This document shows, piece by piece, positions 10,735 to 20,271 of a DNA stretch of 64,000 nt. Location: positions 744,001 through 808,000 of the forward strand of contig CAVYXK010000019.1 in NCBI GenBank assembly GCA_963772445.1, given 5' to 3'. The notes beneath the pieces are model-generated. The model was not told the DNA's origin. It saw nothing but the letters and a program-made list of their open reading frames with translations, and did not search any database. Positions within the stretch are counted from its first letter, which is position 1. The number at the start of each line of letters is the position of its first letter. Made by a program: the position numbers and the translations under genes. The DNA comes from CAVYXK01 sp963772445. Its GTDB lineage: Bacteria > Pseudomonadota > Alphaproteobacteria > Acetobacterales > Acetobacteraceae.

Positions 10735-12156
10735 TCATTGAATGCCGGGGTGAGTGGTCGGAAAGACCGCGGTGGGTCGGACTTGGCCGAGCAGGTCCAT
10801 CAGATCCGAGAGCGGCGTGGTATCGAGCTGCTGCACAGCCCGAATGACCCTGCTGCGGAGCTCCTCATCCGCGAAAGCTTCGCTCAGCCAGTGGAACTTC
10901 TCCACGGTCCTGTCCCACGACAAGGGATTGGCGAGTCCTCCCTCGTATCCGAGCTGCTCCTTCACCAAGACCCGCCGGTCTTTGGTGCGAATGGTGATTC
11001 GGGCATTGAGTTCTTGGGGATAGCGAGAGGTGAAATGCTCGTCGGGATTGACCTCGACCCGCGCAAGCAGCGCCTGCGCATCCAGCGCCTGAATGCGCGC
11101 CGGTTCCAGTTGGGCGGGCCCGACCTGACCATCGAGCAAGGCCGCCGCGATGAGGTATTTGAGATTGTAGTCGGCTTGCTCTTTGGTCTGTGGGTGGTCT
11201 TTCGAACCAAAGCTTCCGCCCCCCGCGATGTCGAAGCCCGTCTGGAAGATGTCACAACGCACGTGCTCAACGTCCGCCGCCACCAGATGGTTGCGACGCT
11301 TCAGATCCAGCACCGCTTCCAGCACCGGCTGGCCATGAATGAGCGAACAGTATTTCTTCATGACCGTCTGCGTGACGATCTCGAGCGACTGATCCTCCCA
11401 ATCCGCCTGAATCGACTGGCCGAACATGCGCTCCAGCCCGTTTGGGCCTTCGAACAGACCGTTTGGACCGGCGAAGCCGCGCTTTGCCAACGAGGCGGCG
11501 TAGATGGCGCGCATCCCCGTCATCCCGGGTGAGAAGCCCTTCCACTGCGACACCGGTTCGGCATGGACACAGGCGAGCGAGACGTTGTCCACCGTCGCGA
11601 TCGCGATCGCATTGGCGATTTCGCCGGCCGAGAGCCCGAGGAGCTTCCCTGCGCTTGCGGCCGCGGAGATCGCGAGTTGAATGGCGTGATTGAAGCCCTT
11701 CGCCATCACCGGGACGACGGCTGTGAACCTGCATTGGATTTCGTACGCTACGGCGAGCGCCAGCATGAATTCCTCGCCGGACGCGCCGGCTTGCTCGGCC
11801 GCGGCGAGGACGGTCCCGAAGTTGTCACTGGGGTGGCAGAGGCCGCCAGGTGACATGTAGCTGTCGAGAAGATCGACGTAGCGCACAAGACCGGAGTTGA
11901 AGAGCGCCGCCTGATCCGCGGAGGTCTTGCCGCCGCCGATCAACGTGCAGCGACCCGAGGCTCGATATTCCGCGAACTGTTCGCGCAGCGCCTGGAAGGG
12001 CGGACCTGGCAGCGCCGCGATCGCGCAGCCGAGGCTGTCCAGAATGTTGCGCTTGAAAAGCTGCCGGATATCAGGTGTCAGGTGCTCCGGCCGAGCCGCG
12101 GCGGCAAAGGCGGCGACGCGTCTGACCGCCGAGCGTGTTTCGATGCCTGCTGACAT
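10735..12156 (-). CDS. MmgE/PrpD family protein
   Basis: 473 residues. The family includes 2-methylcitrate dehydratase and cis-aconitate decarboxylase, which dehydrate or decarboxylate tricarboxylic acids. Seen here are NILDSLGCAIAAL, the region CHPSDNFGTVLAAAE, KGFNHAIQLAISAAASAG, WKGFSPGMTGMRAIYAA and KYCSLIHGQPVLEA, all typical of the all-helical lyase domain. No prpB or prpC neighbours are present, so the substrate cannot be assigned. It is on the same strand as the downstream sdhA-like gene, 129 bp away, which hints at a shared dicarboxylate pathway but does not prove it. Confidence 0.8.
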   Translation of the reverse strand: MSAGIETRSAVRRVAAFAAAARPEHLTPDIRQLFKRNILDSLGCAIAALPGPPFQALREQFAEYRASGRCTLIGGGKTSADQAALFNSGLVRYVDLLDSYMSPGGLCHPSDNFGTVLAAAEQAGASGEEFMLALAVAYEIQCRFTAVVPVMAKGFNHAIQLAISAAASAGKLLGLSAGEIANAIAIATVDNVSLACVHAEPVSQWKGFSPGMTGMRAIYAASLAKRGFAGPNGLFEGPNGLERMFGQSIQADWEDQSLEIVTQTVMKKYCSLIHGQPVLEAVLDLKRRNHLVAADVEHVRCDIFQTGFDIAGGGSFGSKDHPQTKEQADYNLKYLIAAALLDGQVGPAQLEPARIQALDAQALLARVEVNPDEHFTSRYPQELNARITIRTKDRRVLVKEQLGYEGGLANPLSWDRTVEKFHWLSEAFADEELRSRVIRAVQQLDTTPLSDLMDLLGQVRPTAVFPTTHPGIQ

Positions 12157-12228
12157 GACACTATGCCTTGAGATGCGCCGGTCACGGTGGCTTTGGGATA
12201 ACAGGCCAAATCACTGATGGGTCACCGC

Positions 12229-12648
12229 TTAGACCAGGTTGATTGAGACAGCGATGTTGCCGCGTGTAGCATTGGAATACGGACACAACTGATCCGCGGC
12301 TTCCACCATGTGCTGAGCAACCTCGCGCTCGATTCCCGGCAGGCTGACATTGAGGCGAGCTGCGAGCCCGTAAGAGCCGTGCGTTGTGCCGAGGTCCACT
12401 TCGGCGTCAAAGGCCACGTCAGCCGGGAGGGCTGCCTTCATTTTGCTAGCCGCAAGTTTTATCGCACTAAGAAAGCAGGCCGACCAACCGGCGGCGAACA
12501 GTTGCTCGGGGTTGGTGCCGCTGCCCGAGGTGCCAGGAGTTGAAAGCTCGACATCCAGATGGCCATCAGAAGTGCGGGAGGCGCCGCCGTCCCGGCCACC
12601 CGTGGTATGGGTTCTGGCTGTGTACAACACTTTCTCGAGTTCGGTCAT
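12229..12648 (-). CDS. ohr: Organic hydroperoxide resistance protein (Ohr/OsmC)
   Basis: 139 residues. Ohr is a thiol peroxidase that reduces organic hydroperoxides with lipoylated partners. The two catalytic cysteines are visible in GWSACFLSAI (about residue 57) and QLCPYSNATRGN (about residue 121), and the N-terminal KVLYTARTHTTGGRDG is characteristic of Ohr rather than OsmC. No MarR-type OhrR is adjacent; the nearest regulator is the LysR protein beyond the SDR, in the same orientation. Confidence 0.9.
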   Translation of the reverse strand: MTELEKVLYTARTHTTGGRDGGASRTSDGHLDVELSTPGTSGSGTNPEQLFAAGWSACFLSAIKLAASKMKAALPADVAFDAEVDLGTTHGSYGLAARLNVSLPGIEREVAQHMVEAADQLCPYSNATRGNIAVSINLV

Positions 12649-12690
12649 GGTGTGTTTTCCTTTGCAAGAGGATTGTGATCAGCGCAGCAG

Positions 12691-13437
12691 TCAGAGCTGC
12701 GACAATCCCCCGTCGACGACAACCTCCGAGCCAGTCATGAATGAAGCGTCGTCGCTGGCGAGAAATAGCGCCACCTTGGCGACTTCGCGAGCTTCGCCGA
12801 AACGACGCAGGGGAACCTGTGCTTCGATCCCAGCGGCGGCTTCCTTCAAGTCGCTTTCCGAGAGGCCCAGCTTACCGTGAAATGGCGTGCTGACCGGGCC
12901 AGGGCTGACGGCATTCACCCGAATGCCACGCGGTGCCAACTCCGCGCCGAGCGACCGCGCCAGGGACCGCACTGCCGCCTTGGTAGCCGACAAGATCGAG
13001 AGACCAGGCGCGCCGACGGCGTTCAGGAAGGATGTTGTCAGCACAATGCTTCCTCCTTTCGCCAAGTGCGGCACGGCTTTTTGGACCGTGAAGAAGATGC
13101 CCTTGAAGTTAACCGCGAACTGCTCGTCGATCTGCTGCTCTGTCACGGATTCCAGCGGCGCGGCTAGCCCGATTCCTGCGTTGGCGAAAAGAATGTCGAG
13201 GCGACCAAACCTCCGCCGAATTTCGTCGAAGACGCCGTCCAACTCGCGCGGTATCCGAAGATCCGCGCGCTGGGCCAGCACGTCGCTGCCGAGCTGGCCG
13301 GCCGCCGCATCCAACCGGGCAGGATCGGACCCCGTGACGATGACTCGCGCGCCTTCGTCGCGAAACAGCTTTGCGGCCTCGAGCCCAATTCCCGAGGTGC
13401 CGCCGGTGATAAGGGCAATCTTGTTTGAGAGCTTCAT
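12691..13437 (-). CDS. Short-chain dehydrogenase/reductase with Leu at the catalytic Tyr
   Basis: 248 residues with a classical SDR Rossmann core: TGGTSGIGLEAAKLF for cofactor, FANAGIGLAAP for the NAG motif, VLTTSFLNAV for the serine and PGPVSTPFHGKLG at the C-terminal loop. At the YxxxK position the sequence is LSATK, so the proton-donor tyrosine is replaced by leucine while the lysine is kept. The start at 13437 has AGGGGA at 13444-13449; an ATG at 13443 would sit on top of that Shine-Dalgarno. Function is unassigned; the enzyme may be inactive as a normal SDR. Confidence 0.83.
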   Translation of the reverse strand: MKLSNKIALITGGTSGIGLEAAKLFRDEGARVIVTGSDPARLDAAAGQLGSDVLAQRADLRIPRELDGVFDEIRRRFGRLDILFANAGIGLAAPLESVTEQQIDEQFAVNFKGIFFTVQKAVPHLAKGGSIVLTTSFLNAVGAPGLSILSATKAAVRSLARSLGAELAPRGIRVNAVSPGPVSTPFHGKLGLSESDLKEAAAGIEAQVPLRRFGEAREVAKVALFLASDDASFMTGSEVVVDGGLSQL

Positions 13438-13520
13438 GGTCATTCCCCTGGCTGAAAGTTTGTGACCGCAGAGCTCCACGGCGGTGACGGACTGGGCTGC
13501 CGCCCTCCGTGACCGGAAAG

Positions 13521-13575
13521 CTACGACCAACCGAGGTGGAAGCGAAGACCCGCTATTCGGCAGACACTCTTCCGC
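13521..13575. repeat. Left arm of an inverted repeat around the LysR gene
   Basis: The 20 bp ttcggcagacactcttccgc at 13556-13575 are an exact inverse copy of 14792-14811. Similarity continues imperfectly to about 13521. This arm overlaps the 3' end of the LysR gene. Confidence 0.75.
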
Positions 13576-14515
13576 GCTGCGATAGAGTGGCAGCTCCACC
13601 TACGTCCTTTGCCAGACGCGCAAAGTGCTTCCGAAGCCGGGGCACCGCAAAGTCCACAAAAGCGCGGACTTTCGGGACGGAGAGCCGACCGTGCGGCGAA
13701 ATCAGATGCACGGGTAGAGGCGGCGGTTCGTCGCCTGCGAGCACAATTTCGAGCTCTCCTTCGCGCACATGCCCGGCGACTTGATACGAGAACACACGCG
13801 TGACGCCACGCCCGTCGACGGCCGAAGCCGCCGCGCCACGGACGCCGTTGATCACCAGCCGCGGCGTGAACTGCACTGCTCGCGGGACGGAGGAGCGTGG
13901 CAAAGGCGGAAAGCTCCAGGAGTTGAAGCCAAAATGGGTCATTGCAATGATCTGGTGTTTGGCCAGATCACCCGGCTTCTCGATGCGCGGATGCTGCGCC
14001 AGGTAACGCGGTGCAGCGGCCACCACCAGGCGAACTTCGCCGACCCGGACCGCGACCAATGTCGAGTCGGCGAGGTGGGCTATGCGGAGCGCGATGTCGA
14101 TGCCTTCATCGATCAGGTTCACCGGCCTATCGATCAAATAAAGCCGGGCGGACACTGTCGGATAAGCGTCCATGAAGGCATCGAGGATCGGTCGCAGTAC
14201 CACTTCTCCTGAGAGGACGGGCGCCGTCAGCATGAGGGTGCCGCGCGGCGCCGACCGCTCGCCCGCGGCGATTATGTCGGCCTCTTCGAGATCGGTCAGG
14301 ACCCTACGGCAGGCGACCGCATAGCGTTCGCCTGCCTCGCTCATTTTGATCGACCGCGTCGTCCGATGCAGCAGCTCAGCGCCGACGCGCGCCTCAAGGA
14401 AGGCGATAGCGCGGCTGACCGCGGCAGGCGAACGACCGAGCTTGCGGCCAGCTCCTGCCAGGCTGCCCTCGTCGAGCGCCGCAACGAAGACTTTCATTGC
14501 ATCGATACGGTCCAC
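13553..14515 (-). CDS. LysR-type transcriptional regulator
   Basis: About 320 residues. The N-terminal winged helix-turn-helix is DAMKVFVAALDEGSLAGAGR, then KLGRSPAAVSRAIAFLEARVG and LLHRTTRSIKMSEAGERY; the C-terminal substrate-binding domain follows. I propose a GTG start at 14515 because homologues typically begin (M)DRIDAM; the ATG at 14497 is possible and the longer ATG at 14620 adds an unlikely Cys-rich extension. It lies between the SDR at 12691 and the divergent SDR at 14920, which are its likely targets. Confidence 0.85.
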   Translation of the reverse strand: MDRIDAMKVFVAALDEGSLAGAGRKLGRSPAAVSRAIAFLEARVGAELLHRTTRSIKMSEAGERYAVACRRVLTDLEEADIIAAGERSAPRGTLMLTAPVLSGEVVLRPILDAFMDAYPTVSARLYLIDRPVNLIDEGIDIALRIAHLADSTLVAVRVGEVRLVVAAAPRYLAQHPRIEKPGDLAKHQIIAMTHFGFNSWSFPPLPRSSVPRAVQFTPRLVINGVRGAAASAVDGRGVTRVFSYQVAGHVREGELEIVLAGDEPPPLPVHLISPHGRLSVPKVRAFVDFAVPRLRKHFARLAKDVGGAATLSQRGRVSAE

Positions 14516-14791
14516 GATTTTCCCGCAGCAAGCAATACTGAGCCACAAAAGGCAGACATTCGATCGTGGCATGCGCCGTAGAGGGTGACTATGCTGCTTC
14601 CCCTCCCTCGGGTCCGCCACTCACGACGAAGTGAGACCCCCTGGGTGCTGGCGATCACGCGTGGCCGCCTCATTGACCTGTATCGGCGTGATCGCCGAAT
14701 CCGGGACCAAGAGGTAGCCGTGCCGGATCGACTGGAGACCTTCGCTGACGCCCTTACGGATGTCGGACTTGACCCCGCATTCGATCACGTA

Positions 14792-14846
14792 GCGGAAGAG
14801 TGTCTGCCGAACGGCGAATATTCGCTCCCTGCCGACGGAGCATAAC
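14792..14846. repeat. Right arm of the inverted repeat, between LysR and the second SDR
   Basis: 14792-14811 is the exact reverse complement of 13556-13575; partial similarity extends to about 14846. The rest of the 14516-14919 gap shows no gene I can support. Confidence 0.75.
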
Positions 14847-14919
14847 TTCAAACCGACCGGTACCGCACGGCCCGATCGACCCTCGTTCCAACCCCTCAGA
14901 AGCATAAGGTAGGTTTGCT

Positions 14920-15630
14920 ATGGGCACTGAACAGAAAGTCGCTGTTATTACCGGCGCGTCGCAGGGCATCGGCGCGGCCCTCGTCAAGGCGTACCGCGAT
15001 CGCAACTACCGAGTGGTCGCGACGGCGCGTTCGATCAGGCCGTCGAACGATGATGAGGTGGTCACGGTGTCCGGCGACATCGCCGATCGGAAGACGGCCG
15101 AGCGTGCGATCTCCGAAGGCATGGCCCGGTTCGGGCGCATCGACACGCTCGTCAACAACGCCGGCATCTTCATCGCCAAGCCGTTCACCCAGTACACCGA
15201 GGCCGACTATTCGGCGATCCTGGGCGTCAACGTCGCTGGCTTCTTTCACATGACGCAACTCGCCATCGCCGAGATGGAGAAGCAGAGCAGCGGTCATGTC
15301 GTGCAGATCACGACGAGCCTCGTTGACCATGCGATGGCCGGTGTGCCGTCGGTGCTCGCATCGTTGACCAAGGGCAGCCTGAATGCCGCGACCAAATCGC
15401 TCGCGATCGAGTATGCGAAGCGCGGTATCCGGGTGAACGCGGTCGCGCTGGGTGTCGTCAAGACGCCCATGCATCCCGTCGAGACGTATGCGCAGCTCGG
15501 CGCCCTGCACCCGATCGGCCATATGGGCGAGATCTCGGACGTCGTCGATGCGATCCTCTACCTCGAGTCGGCCGGCTTCGTGACGGGCGAAATCCTTCAC
15601 GTCGACGGCGGCCAGAGCGCGGGCCATTGA
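14920..15630 (+). CDS. Short-chain dehydrogenase/reductase lacking the YxxxK tyrosine
   Basis: 236 residues. ITGASQGIGAALVKAYRDR is the nucleotide-binding glycine motif, LVNNAGIFIAKPF the NNAG motif, VQITTSLVDHA carries the catalytic-serine strand and GGQSAGH ends the protein. Where YxxxK is expected the protein reads VLASLTKGSL, so lysine is kept but alanine replaces tyrosine. The ATG at 14920 is the only sensible start. Divergent from the LysR gene across about 400 bp, so probably controlled by it. Confidence 0.82.
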   Translation: MGTEQKVAVITGASQGIGAALVKAYRDRNYRVVATARSIRPSNDDEVVTVSGDIADRKTAERAISEGMARFGRIDTLVNNAGIFIAKPFTQYTEADYSAILGVNVAGFFHMTQLAIAEMEKQSSGHVVQITTSLVDHAMAGVPSVLASLTKGSLNAATKSLAIEYAKRGIRVNAVALGVVKTPMHPVETYAQLGALHPIGHMGEISDVVDAILYLESAGFVTGEILHVDGGQSAGH

Positions 15631-15809
15631 CAGCGCCCAGGGGCGAGACTGCCCGCTATAGCTAAACCTGTAACGAGGTCGTGCGCGTCAAAAGCATCCT
15701 CACCTGACGACTGCCGCCGTGGTGACCGCGTGCGCACAAGCGGTGGTCAAATTGACCCTCTTGAACTATGGTTCCGTACGCCTTCGCTATGGGGCGAGTT
15801 CCCCGCCCG

Positions 15810-16970
15810 TCAAATCTCATCACGGCGGTCGGGGAATTCTGCGTTGCGGTGCACGTGCACGGACATCAACACGCCGAAGCCGATCATCACCGTGATCACC
15901 GCGGACCCACCGTGCGAGACCAGCGGTAGGGGCACGCCGCCGACCGGGATCACGCCCATCACCATGGCGATGTTGACAAACACATACATGAAGAAATTCA
16001 TCGACAACCCGAACGCCACGAGCCGTCCGAATTGATGCCCGCACCGCAATGCGGTCACCATGCCGGCCAAGACGATCAGGCACAGCAGCCCCATGACGGC
16101 GAGCGCACCCACGAAACCGAACTCCTCACCGATCATGGTAAAGATGAAGTCGGTTTGCTTTTCCGGCAGGAAATCGAGGCGCCCTTGGGTGCCATGCAGG
16201 AATCCCTGCCCCCACATGCCGCCGGAGCCCAGCGCGATCTTCGACTGGATGATGTTGTAGCCGGCGCCAAGCGGATCGCTCTCAGGGCTCAGGAAGGTAT
16301 CGATGCGAGCCTTCTGGTAGCCGTGAAGATGATTGTACGCGAGCTGCGCGACGAGTGGTATCGGCGCCAGCGTCAGGACGAACTTCCACCACCGGACGCC
16401 GGCGGCGAAGAACATCGCGCCGCCGATTGCCGCGACAATGACGGCAGTGCCAAGGTTGGGCTCTTTGATGATCAGCACTGTCGGCGCTGCCACAGCCAGC
16501 AGCGGCGGTACCAGGAACAGCGGATTGCCGATCCGTTCCCAGGAAGCGCGGTGGAACCACGAGGCGAGCGCCAGCACGAGCGCGATTTTGATCACCTCGG
16601 AGGGCTGCAGCTCGAGCCCGCCGAGCTCGATCCAGCGTTGTGCACCTTTGCCGACATGCCCGACATGCGCTACAGCGACCAGGAGCGCGAGTGCGATCGC
16701 ATAGGCCGGCCACGCCAGCCGCGCGATAAAGCGAATATCGATCAGCGCGATAGCCACCATCAACACAAGGCCGGCGGCGAAGCGTGTCGCGTGTCGTGCC
16801 GCATATGGCGCGGCGGAGCCGCCGCCGACGCTATACAGCGCGATGTAGCCCACGCCTGCCAGCCCGCAGAGCAGCAGAACGTAAAGCCAGTTGACCTGAA
16901 ACAACTTGGCGGTCAGGTTGAACGAGGTCTCGCGCCACAATCGGCGGTCGATGACACCGGTTTCCCTCAT
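15810..16970 (-). CDS. rodA: RodA, SEDS-family peptidoglycan glycosyltransferase
   Basis: 386 residues, polytopic membrane protein that polymerises lipid II during cell elongation with PBP2. SEDS landmarks are QRWIELGGLELQPSEVIKIA, IIKEPNLGTAVIV, the loop DFLPEKQTDFIFTMIGEEFG and the C-terminal PLVSHGGSAVITVMIGFGVL. Its start overlaps the mrdA stop by 4 bp, so the two partners are coupled. It is the last gene of the mreB-mreC-mreD-mrdA-rodA run. Confidence 0.95.
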   Translation of the reverse strand: MRETGVIDRRLWRETSFNLTAKLFQVNWLYVLLLCGLAGVGYIALYSVGGGSAAPYAARHATRFAAGLVLMVAIALIDIRFIARLAWPAYAIALALLVAVAHVGHVGKGAQRWIELGGLELQPSEVIKIALVLALASWFHRASWERIGNPLFLVPPLLAVAAPTVLIIKEPNLGTAVIVAAIGGAMFFAAGVRWWKFVLTLAPIPLVAQLAYNHLHGYQKARIDTFLSPESDPLGAGYNIIQSKIALGSGGMWGQGFLHGTQGRLDFLPEKQTDFIFTMIGEEFGFVGALAVMGLLCLIVLAGMVTALRCGHQFGRLVAFGLSMNFFMYVFVNIAMVMGVIPVGGVPLPLVSHGGSAVITVMIGFGVLMSVHVHRNAEFPDRRDEI

Positions 16971-18844
16971 GTCGGGGCCTCTTGCGCGACCTGCGCGGCT
17001 GGCGACGTTCCAGGCGCGGTCGTCCGGTCCACCGGGTCGCGCTTCAGCGCGTCCATCATGATATCGCGGGCGATCGGCGCGGCGGCGGTCGCGCCGGCAT
17101 TGCCGTGCTCGATCACCACCGAGACCGCGTAGCGCGGCGCATCATACGGCGCATAGGCAACGAACAGCGCGTTCGGGCGGTACTTCCACGGCAGCTTCGA
17201 GCTGTCGAACCCATGCTCGCGCTGCTCGCGAGAGACCCGGCGGATCTGGGCGGATCCGGTCTTGCCGGCCAGTTGCACATGTGGATTGGGCAGCCGTGCC
17301 TCCGGTGCGGTACCGCCCGGCTCGTTTACGACCGCCCACATGCCCTGACGCACCGCGGTTAGGAATTGCTCGGGCAGGTCCAGCAGTGGCCAGTCGTCGG
17401 CGCTCGAGCCGGACACCATCTCGCCGGCAATGGTCCGGGTGAGATGCGGCTGGATCGCGCGGCCGGTGGCCACGCGCGCCACGTACGTTGCAAGTTGCAA
17501 CGGCGTCACCTGGATGTAGCCCTGGCCGATCCCGGCCACCACGGTATCGCCGAGGTTCCAGCCATGGCCGTGGGCACGCCGCCACTCGCGGGTCGGGATC
17601 AGCCCGACGCGCTGCGTCGGCAGGTCGACCTGCAGTGTCGTGCCCATACCAAGCCGGTGCGCCATGGCGGCGATCGGGTCGATGCCAGCCTTCAGCGCCA
17701 CCTGGTAGAAGAACACGTCGCAACTGTTCTTGATGCCGCCGTGCAGGTTGAGCGAGCCGTGGCCGCCCTTACGCCAGCAATGAAACCGGGCGTTGCCGAG
17801 GTCGAAATAGCCGGGACAGGAGAAATGGTCGCTCGGGGTGATGGCGTGCGACTGGAGGGCCGCCAAGGCCACCGCCATCTTGAAAGTTGAACCCGGCGCA
17901 TAGACGCCGTCGGTTGCCTTGTTGATCAGTGGTGCTCGCGGGTCATCCGCCCAGGCCTGCCATTGCGCCTGCGGAACGCCCGTGTTGAACAGGCTGGGAT
18001 CGAAGGACGGGTTGCTGACCATCGCCAGCACCTCGCCATTGCGGCAGTCGAGCACGACTGCGCTGGCGCTCTCACCACCGAGCCGGTCGAGGACCGCTTG
18101 CTGGAGGCCGGCATCGAGAGCCAAGCCCACGTCGTCGCCCGAGATCCCCTCTTGGCGCTCCAGCTCTCGAATCACCCGGCCGTATGCGTTCACCTCGAGC
18201 TGCATCACGCCAGCGCGGCCGCGCAGCTCGGTATCGCGCGACTTCTCGATGCCCGCCCGCCCCACTCGGATTTCTGGCATCGACAACATCGGGTCGCCGT
18301 CGAGATCCTTCTCGGACGGTGGCGCGACATAGCCGATGAGGTGCGCAAGCCGGTCCTCGAATGGATAGACCCGGGTGGCGCCGACATCGATCAGCATACC
18401 CGGCAGATCGGGGGCGTTGACCTCGATCCGAGCCATGTCGTCCCAGCTCAGAAAATCACGCACCAGGATGGGGATAAAGCGCTGATGGCGTCTGACCTCG
18501 TGCTCGATCCGCGCCCGCTCGCGATCGTCTAGCGGCACCAGCAGCGATAAATTGTCCAGTGTCCGGCCCACATTGGTGGTCTGCTCGGCGACCAGCAATG
18601 CCCGCCAGTTCTGCTTGTTGTTGGCAAGCACGATGCCGAAGCGGTCGAGGATACGCCCGCGTGGCGGCGCCACCATCCGCACGCTCACGCTGTTGTCGCG
18701 CGCCAGCGTGGCGTAACGCGCACCTTCGGCGACTTGCACCTGATAGAGCCGCGTGCCCAGTACGCCGAGCGCCGTGACCTGCGCGCCCATCGCCAGCAGG
18801 GCGCGGCGGGTGAACACGTTCGTACGGCGCGTGTCCCGGCGCAT
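16967..18844 (-). CDS. mrdA: Penicillin-binding protein 2, peptidoglycan DD-transpeptidase
   Basis: 625 residues, the bitopic transpeptidase of the elongasome. One N-terminal membrane segment (LLAMGAQVTALGVLGTRLYQ) is followed by a pedestal domain and the transpeptidase domain, with YAPGSTFKMAVALAAL (SxxK nucleophile), NSCDVFFYQVA (SxN) and LAGKTGSAQIRR (KTG). ATG at 18844 lies one base after the mreD stop, so translation is likely coupled. Confidence 0.95.
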   Translation of the reverse strand: MRRDTRRTNVFTRRALLAMGAQVTALGVLGTRLYQVQVAEGARYATLARDNSVSVRMVAPPRGRILDRFGIVLANNKQNWRALLVAEQTTNVGRTLDNLSLLVPLDDRERARIEHEVRRHQRFIPILVRDFLSWDDMARIEVNAPDLPGMLIDVGATRVYPFEDRLAHLIGYVAPPSEKDLDGDPMLSMPEIRVGRAGIEKSRDTELRGRAGVMQLEVNAYGRVIRELERQEGISGDDVGLALDAGLQQAVLDRLGGESASAVVLDCRNGEVLAMVSNPSFDPSLFNTGVPQAQWQAWADDPRAPLINKATDGVYAPGSTFKMAVALAALQSHAITPSDHFSCPGYFDLGNARFHCWRKGGHGSLNLHGGIKNSCDVFFYQVALKAGIDPIAAMAHRLGMGTTLQVDLPTQRVGLIPTREWRRAHGHGWNLGDTVVAGIGQGYIQVTPLQLATYVARVATGRAIQPHLTRTIAGEMVSGSSADDWPLLDLPEQFLTAVRQGMWAVVNEPGGTAPEARLPNPHVQLAGKTGSAQIRRVSREQREHGFDSSKLPWKYRPNALFVAYAPYDAPRYAVSVVIEHGNAGATAAAPIARDIMMDALKRDPVDRTTAPGTSPAAQVAQEAPT

Positions 18845-18845
18845 C

Positions 18846-19400
18846 TTAGGCGCGCGCCGGATCAGCGACGGAGCGATGTGCCCGGGCGAACAGGATCGCC
18901 AGCGCCGGGTACAGCGCCCCGGTGAGAACCGCCTGGAAGATCGCCGTCTCCGGCGGCAACAACTGGAAAGTCAGCAGCGCGGCGATTGCCCAGATCAGCG
19001 CTGCAGAAGCGGCTGCGAAGCCGAGGAAGGCAATCCAGATCATCAGGAATCCCTGACGCACCAGCACTCGTCGCCAGCGTAGGCACAAGCCGTGCACCAG
19101 CAGCAGCGTGATCACCCCGTCGCCAACCGGAAGCCACCCGAGAAGATCGAGCAGCAGCCCGATCAGGAACACCGCCGGCGGCGCCATGGAAGCCGGGCGG
19201 AACAGCGACCAAAAGAACACCGAGGCCACTGCGATGGCGGGCAGCATCACCGGCTCATCCGGCACGCCGAACGGCGCATTGGCTAACAGCATCAATGCCA
19301 CCGTGCAGGCTACCGGGAAGCAGCGGCGCGCCAGCATGTCGAGGCGGCGCGCGACCGTCGGTCGTGGCCGGATGCCGGGAGCGCGATCGACCTCCACCAC
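18846..19400 (-). CDS. mreD: Rod shape-determining protein MreD
   Basis: About 184 residues with five or so membrane segments (for example VACTVALMLLANAPFGV, AVFLIGLLLDLLGWLPVGDG, AALIWAIAALLTF). MreD is a small elongasome membrane protein bridging MreC and the synthases. The open frame runs to 19463 but that overlaps the mreC end; a GTG pair at 19400/19397, 8 nt after the mreC stop, fits operon spacing better. The start is not certain. Confidence 0.85.
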   Translation of the reverse strand: MVEVDRAPGIRPRPTVARRLDMLARRCFPVACTVALMLLANAPFGVPDEPVMLPAIAVASVFFWSLFRPASMAPPAVFLIGLLLDLLGWLPVGDGVITLLLVHGLCLRWRRVLVRQGFLMIWIAFLGFAAASAALIWAIAALLTFQLLPPETAIFQAVLTGALYPALAILFARAHRSVADPARA

Positions 19401-19407
19401 GCGTGGC

Positions 19408-20265
19408 TCAGCCCGAATGCGCGGACGGGCGCGATGACACCTCGGGCGGGGCGAGCCCGGCAAGCCCGTAATCGAAGATTCGCACCACCTCCAACCGGTC
19501 GAGCAGGGCGGCAGGAATCACTTCGGGTACGTGCTCAGCCGAATAATGGACCGTGCCGACCGGCAGATTCGGTGGCAGCGCGCCTGCCTCGCCGCTGGTG
19601 ACTAGCCGCGCGCCTTCCTTGGGGGCGCCTTCCGACCAGTAGAGTAGCCGCGGGCGCGGTTCGTTGGTGCCGACCATGATCGCCCGCGCACCCGTATCTT
19701 CCAACACCACAGGGATACGGCTGTTGAGGTCGGTGATCAGCAGCACACGAGCGGAGCGCGCGCCGACATCGGTCACTCGACCCACCAGCCCGCGCTCGTC
19801 GAGCGCGATCTGGCCCTTGCGGATGAAGTGGTTGGGCCCGACGGAGAGTAGCACGGCCTTGGCATAGACCCCGCCGTCATCGGCCACGACCCGTGCGGTG
19901 ACGAATTCCGGCGTTGGGGTTGGGACCCACTGCTGCTCAGCCTTCAGGCGCTGGTTTTCGGCCTCGAGTGCCAGCGCCACGCTCTGCCATTGGCGCAGCG
20001 TCTGGTTCTCCGCGTGCAGGCGCTCGTTCTCCGTGCGCATGTCCCACGTACTGGCCAGATCGACCAGCACGGCGCGCGCCTGCCCGAGGGGAATTGCCAT
20101 TGCGGCGTAGATCGGTGCCAGCACGTCGCCGATCGAGACGCGGGCGCGATCGGCCACCATGGTGTCCACTTTGCCGAGCAGGATCACGGCGAACGAGGCC
20201 ACGAACAGGACCGGCAATGTGAGCTTGGCCAGCGCCTGCCGGGCTTGGACCGACAGGCGGATCAT
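19408..20265 (-). CDS. mreC: Rod shape-determining protein MreC
   Basis: 285 residues: one N-terminal membrane helix (LTLPVLFVASFAVILLGKVD), a coiled coil (RTENERLHAENQTLRQWQ onward, about residues 75-108) and the beta-barrel periplasmic region with VGRVTDVGARSARVLLITD, IPVVLEDTGARAIM and VTSGEAGALPPNLPVGTV. MreC is the periplasmic regulator that activates PBP2-RodA. It is separated from mreB by a repeat-filled 187-bp gap. Confidence 0.95.
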   Translation of the reverse strand: MIRLSVQARQALAKLTLPVLFVASFAVILLGKVDTMVADRARVSIGDVLAPIYAAMAIPLGQARAVLVDLASTWDMRTENERLHAENQTLRQWQSVALALEAENQRLKAEQQWVPTPTPEFVTARVVADDGGVYAKAVLLSVGPNHFIRKGQIALDERGLVGRVTDVGARSARVLLITDLNSRIPVVLEDTGARAIMVGTNEPRPRLLYWSEGAPKEGARLVTSGEAGALPPNLPVGTVHYSAEHVPEVIPAALLDRLEVVRIFDYGLAGLAPPEVSSRPSAHSG

Positions 20266-20271
20266 GGGTGG

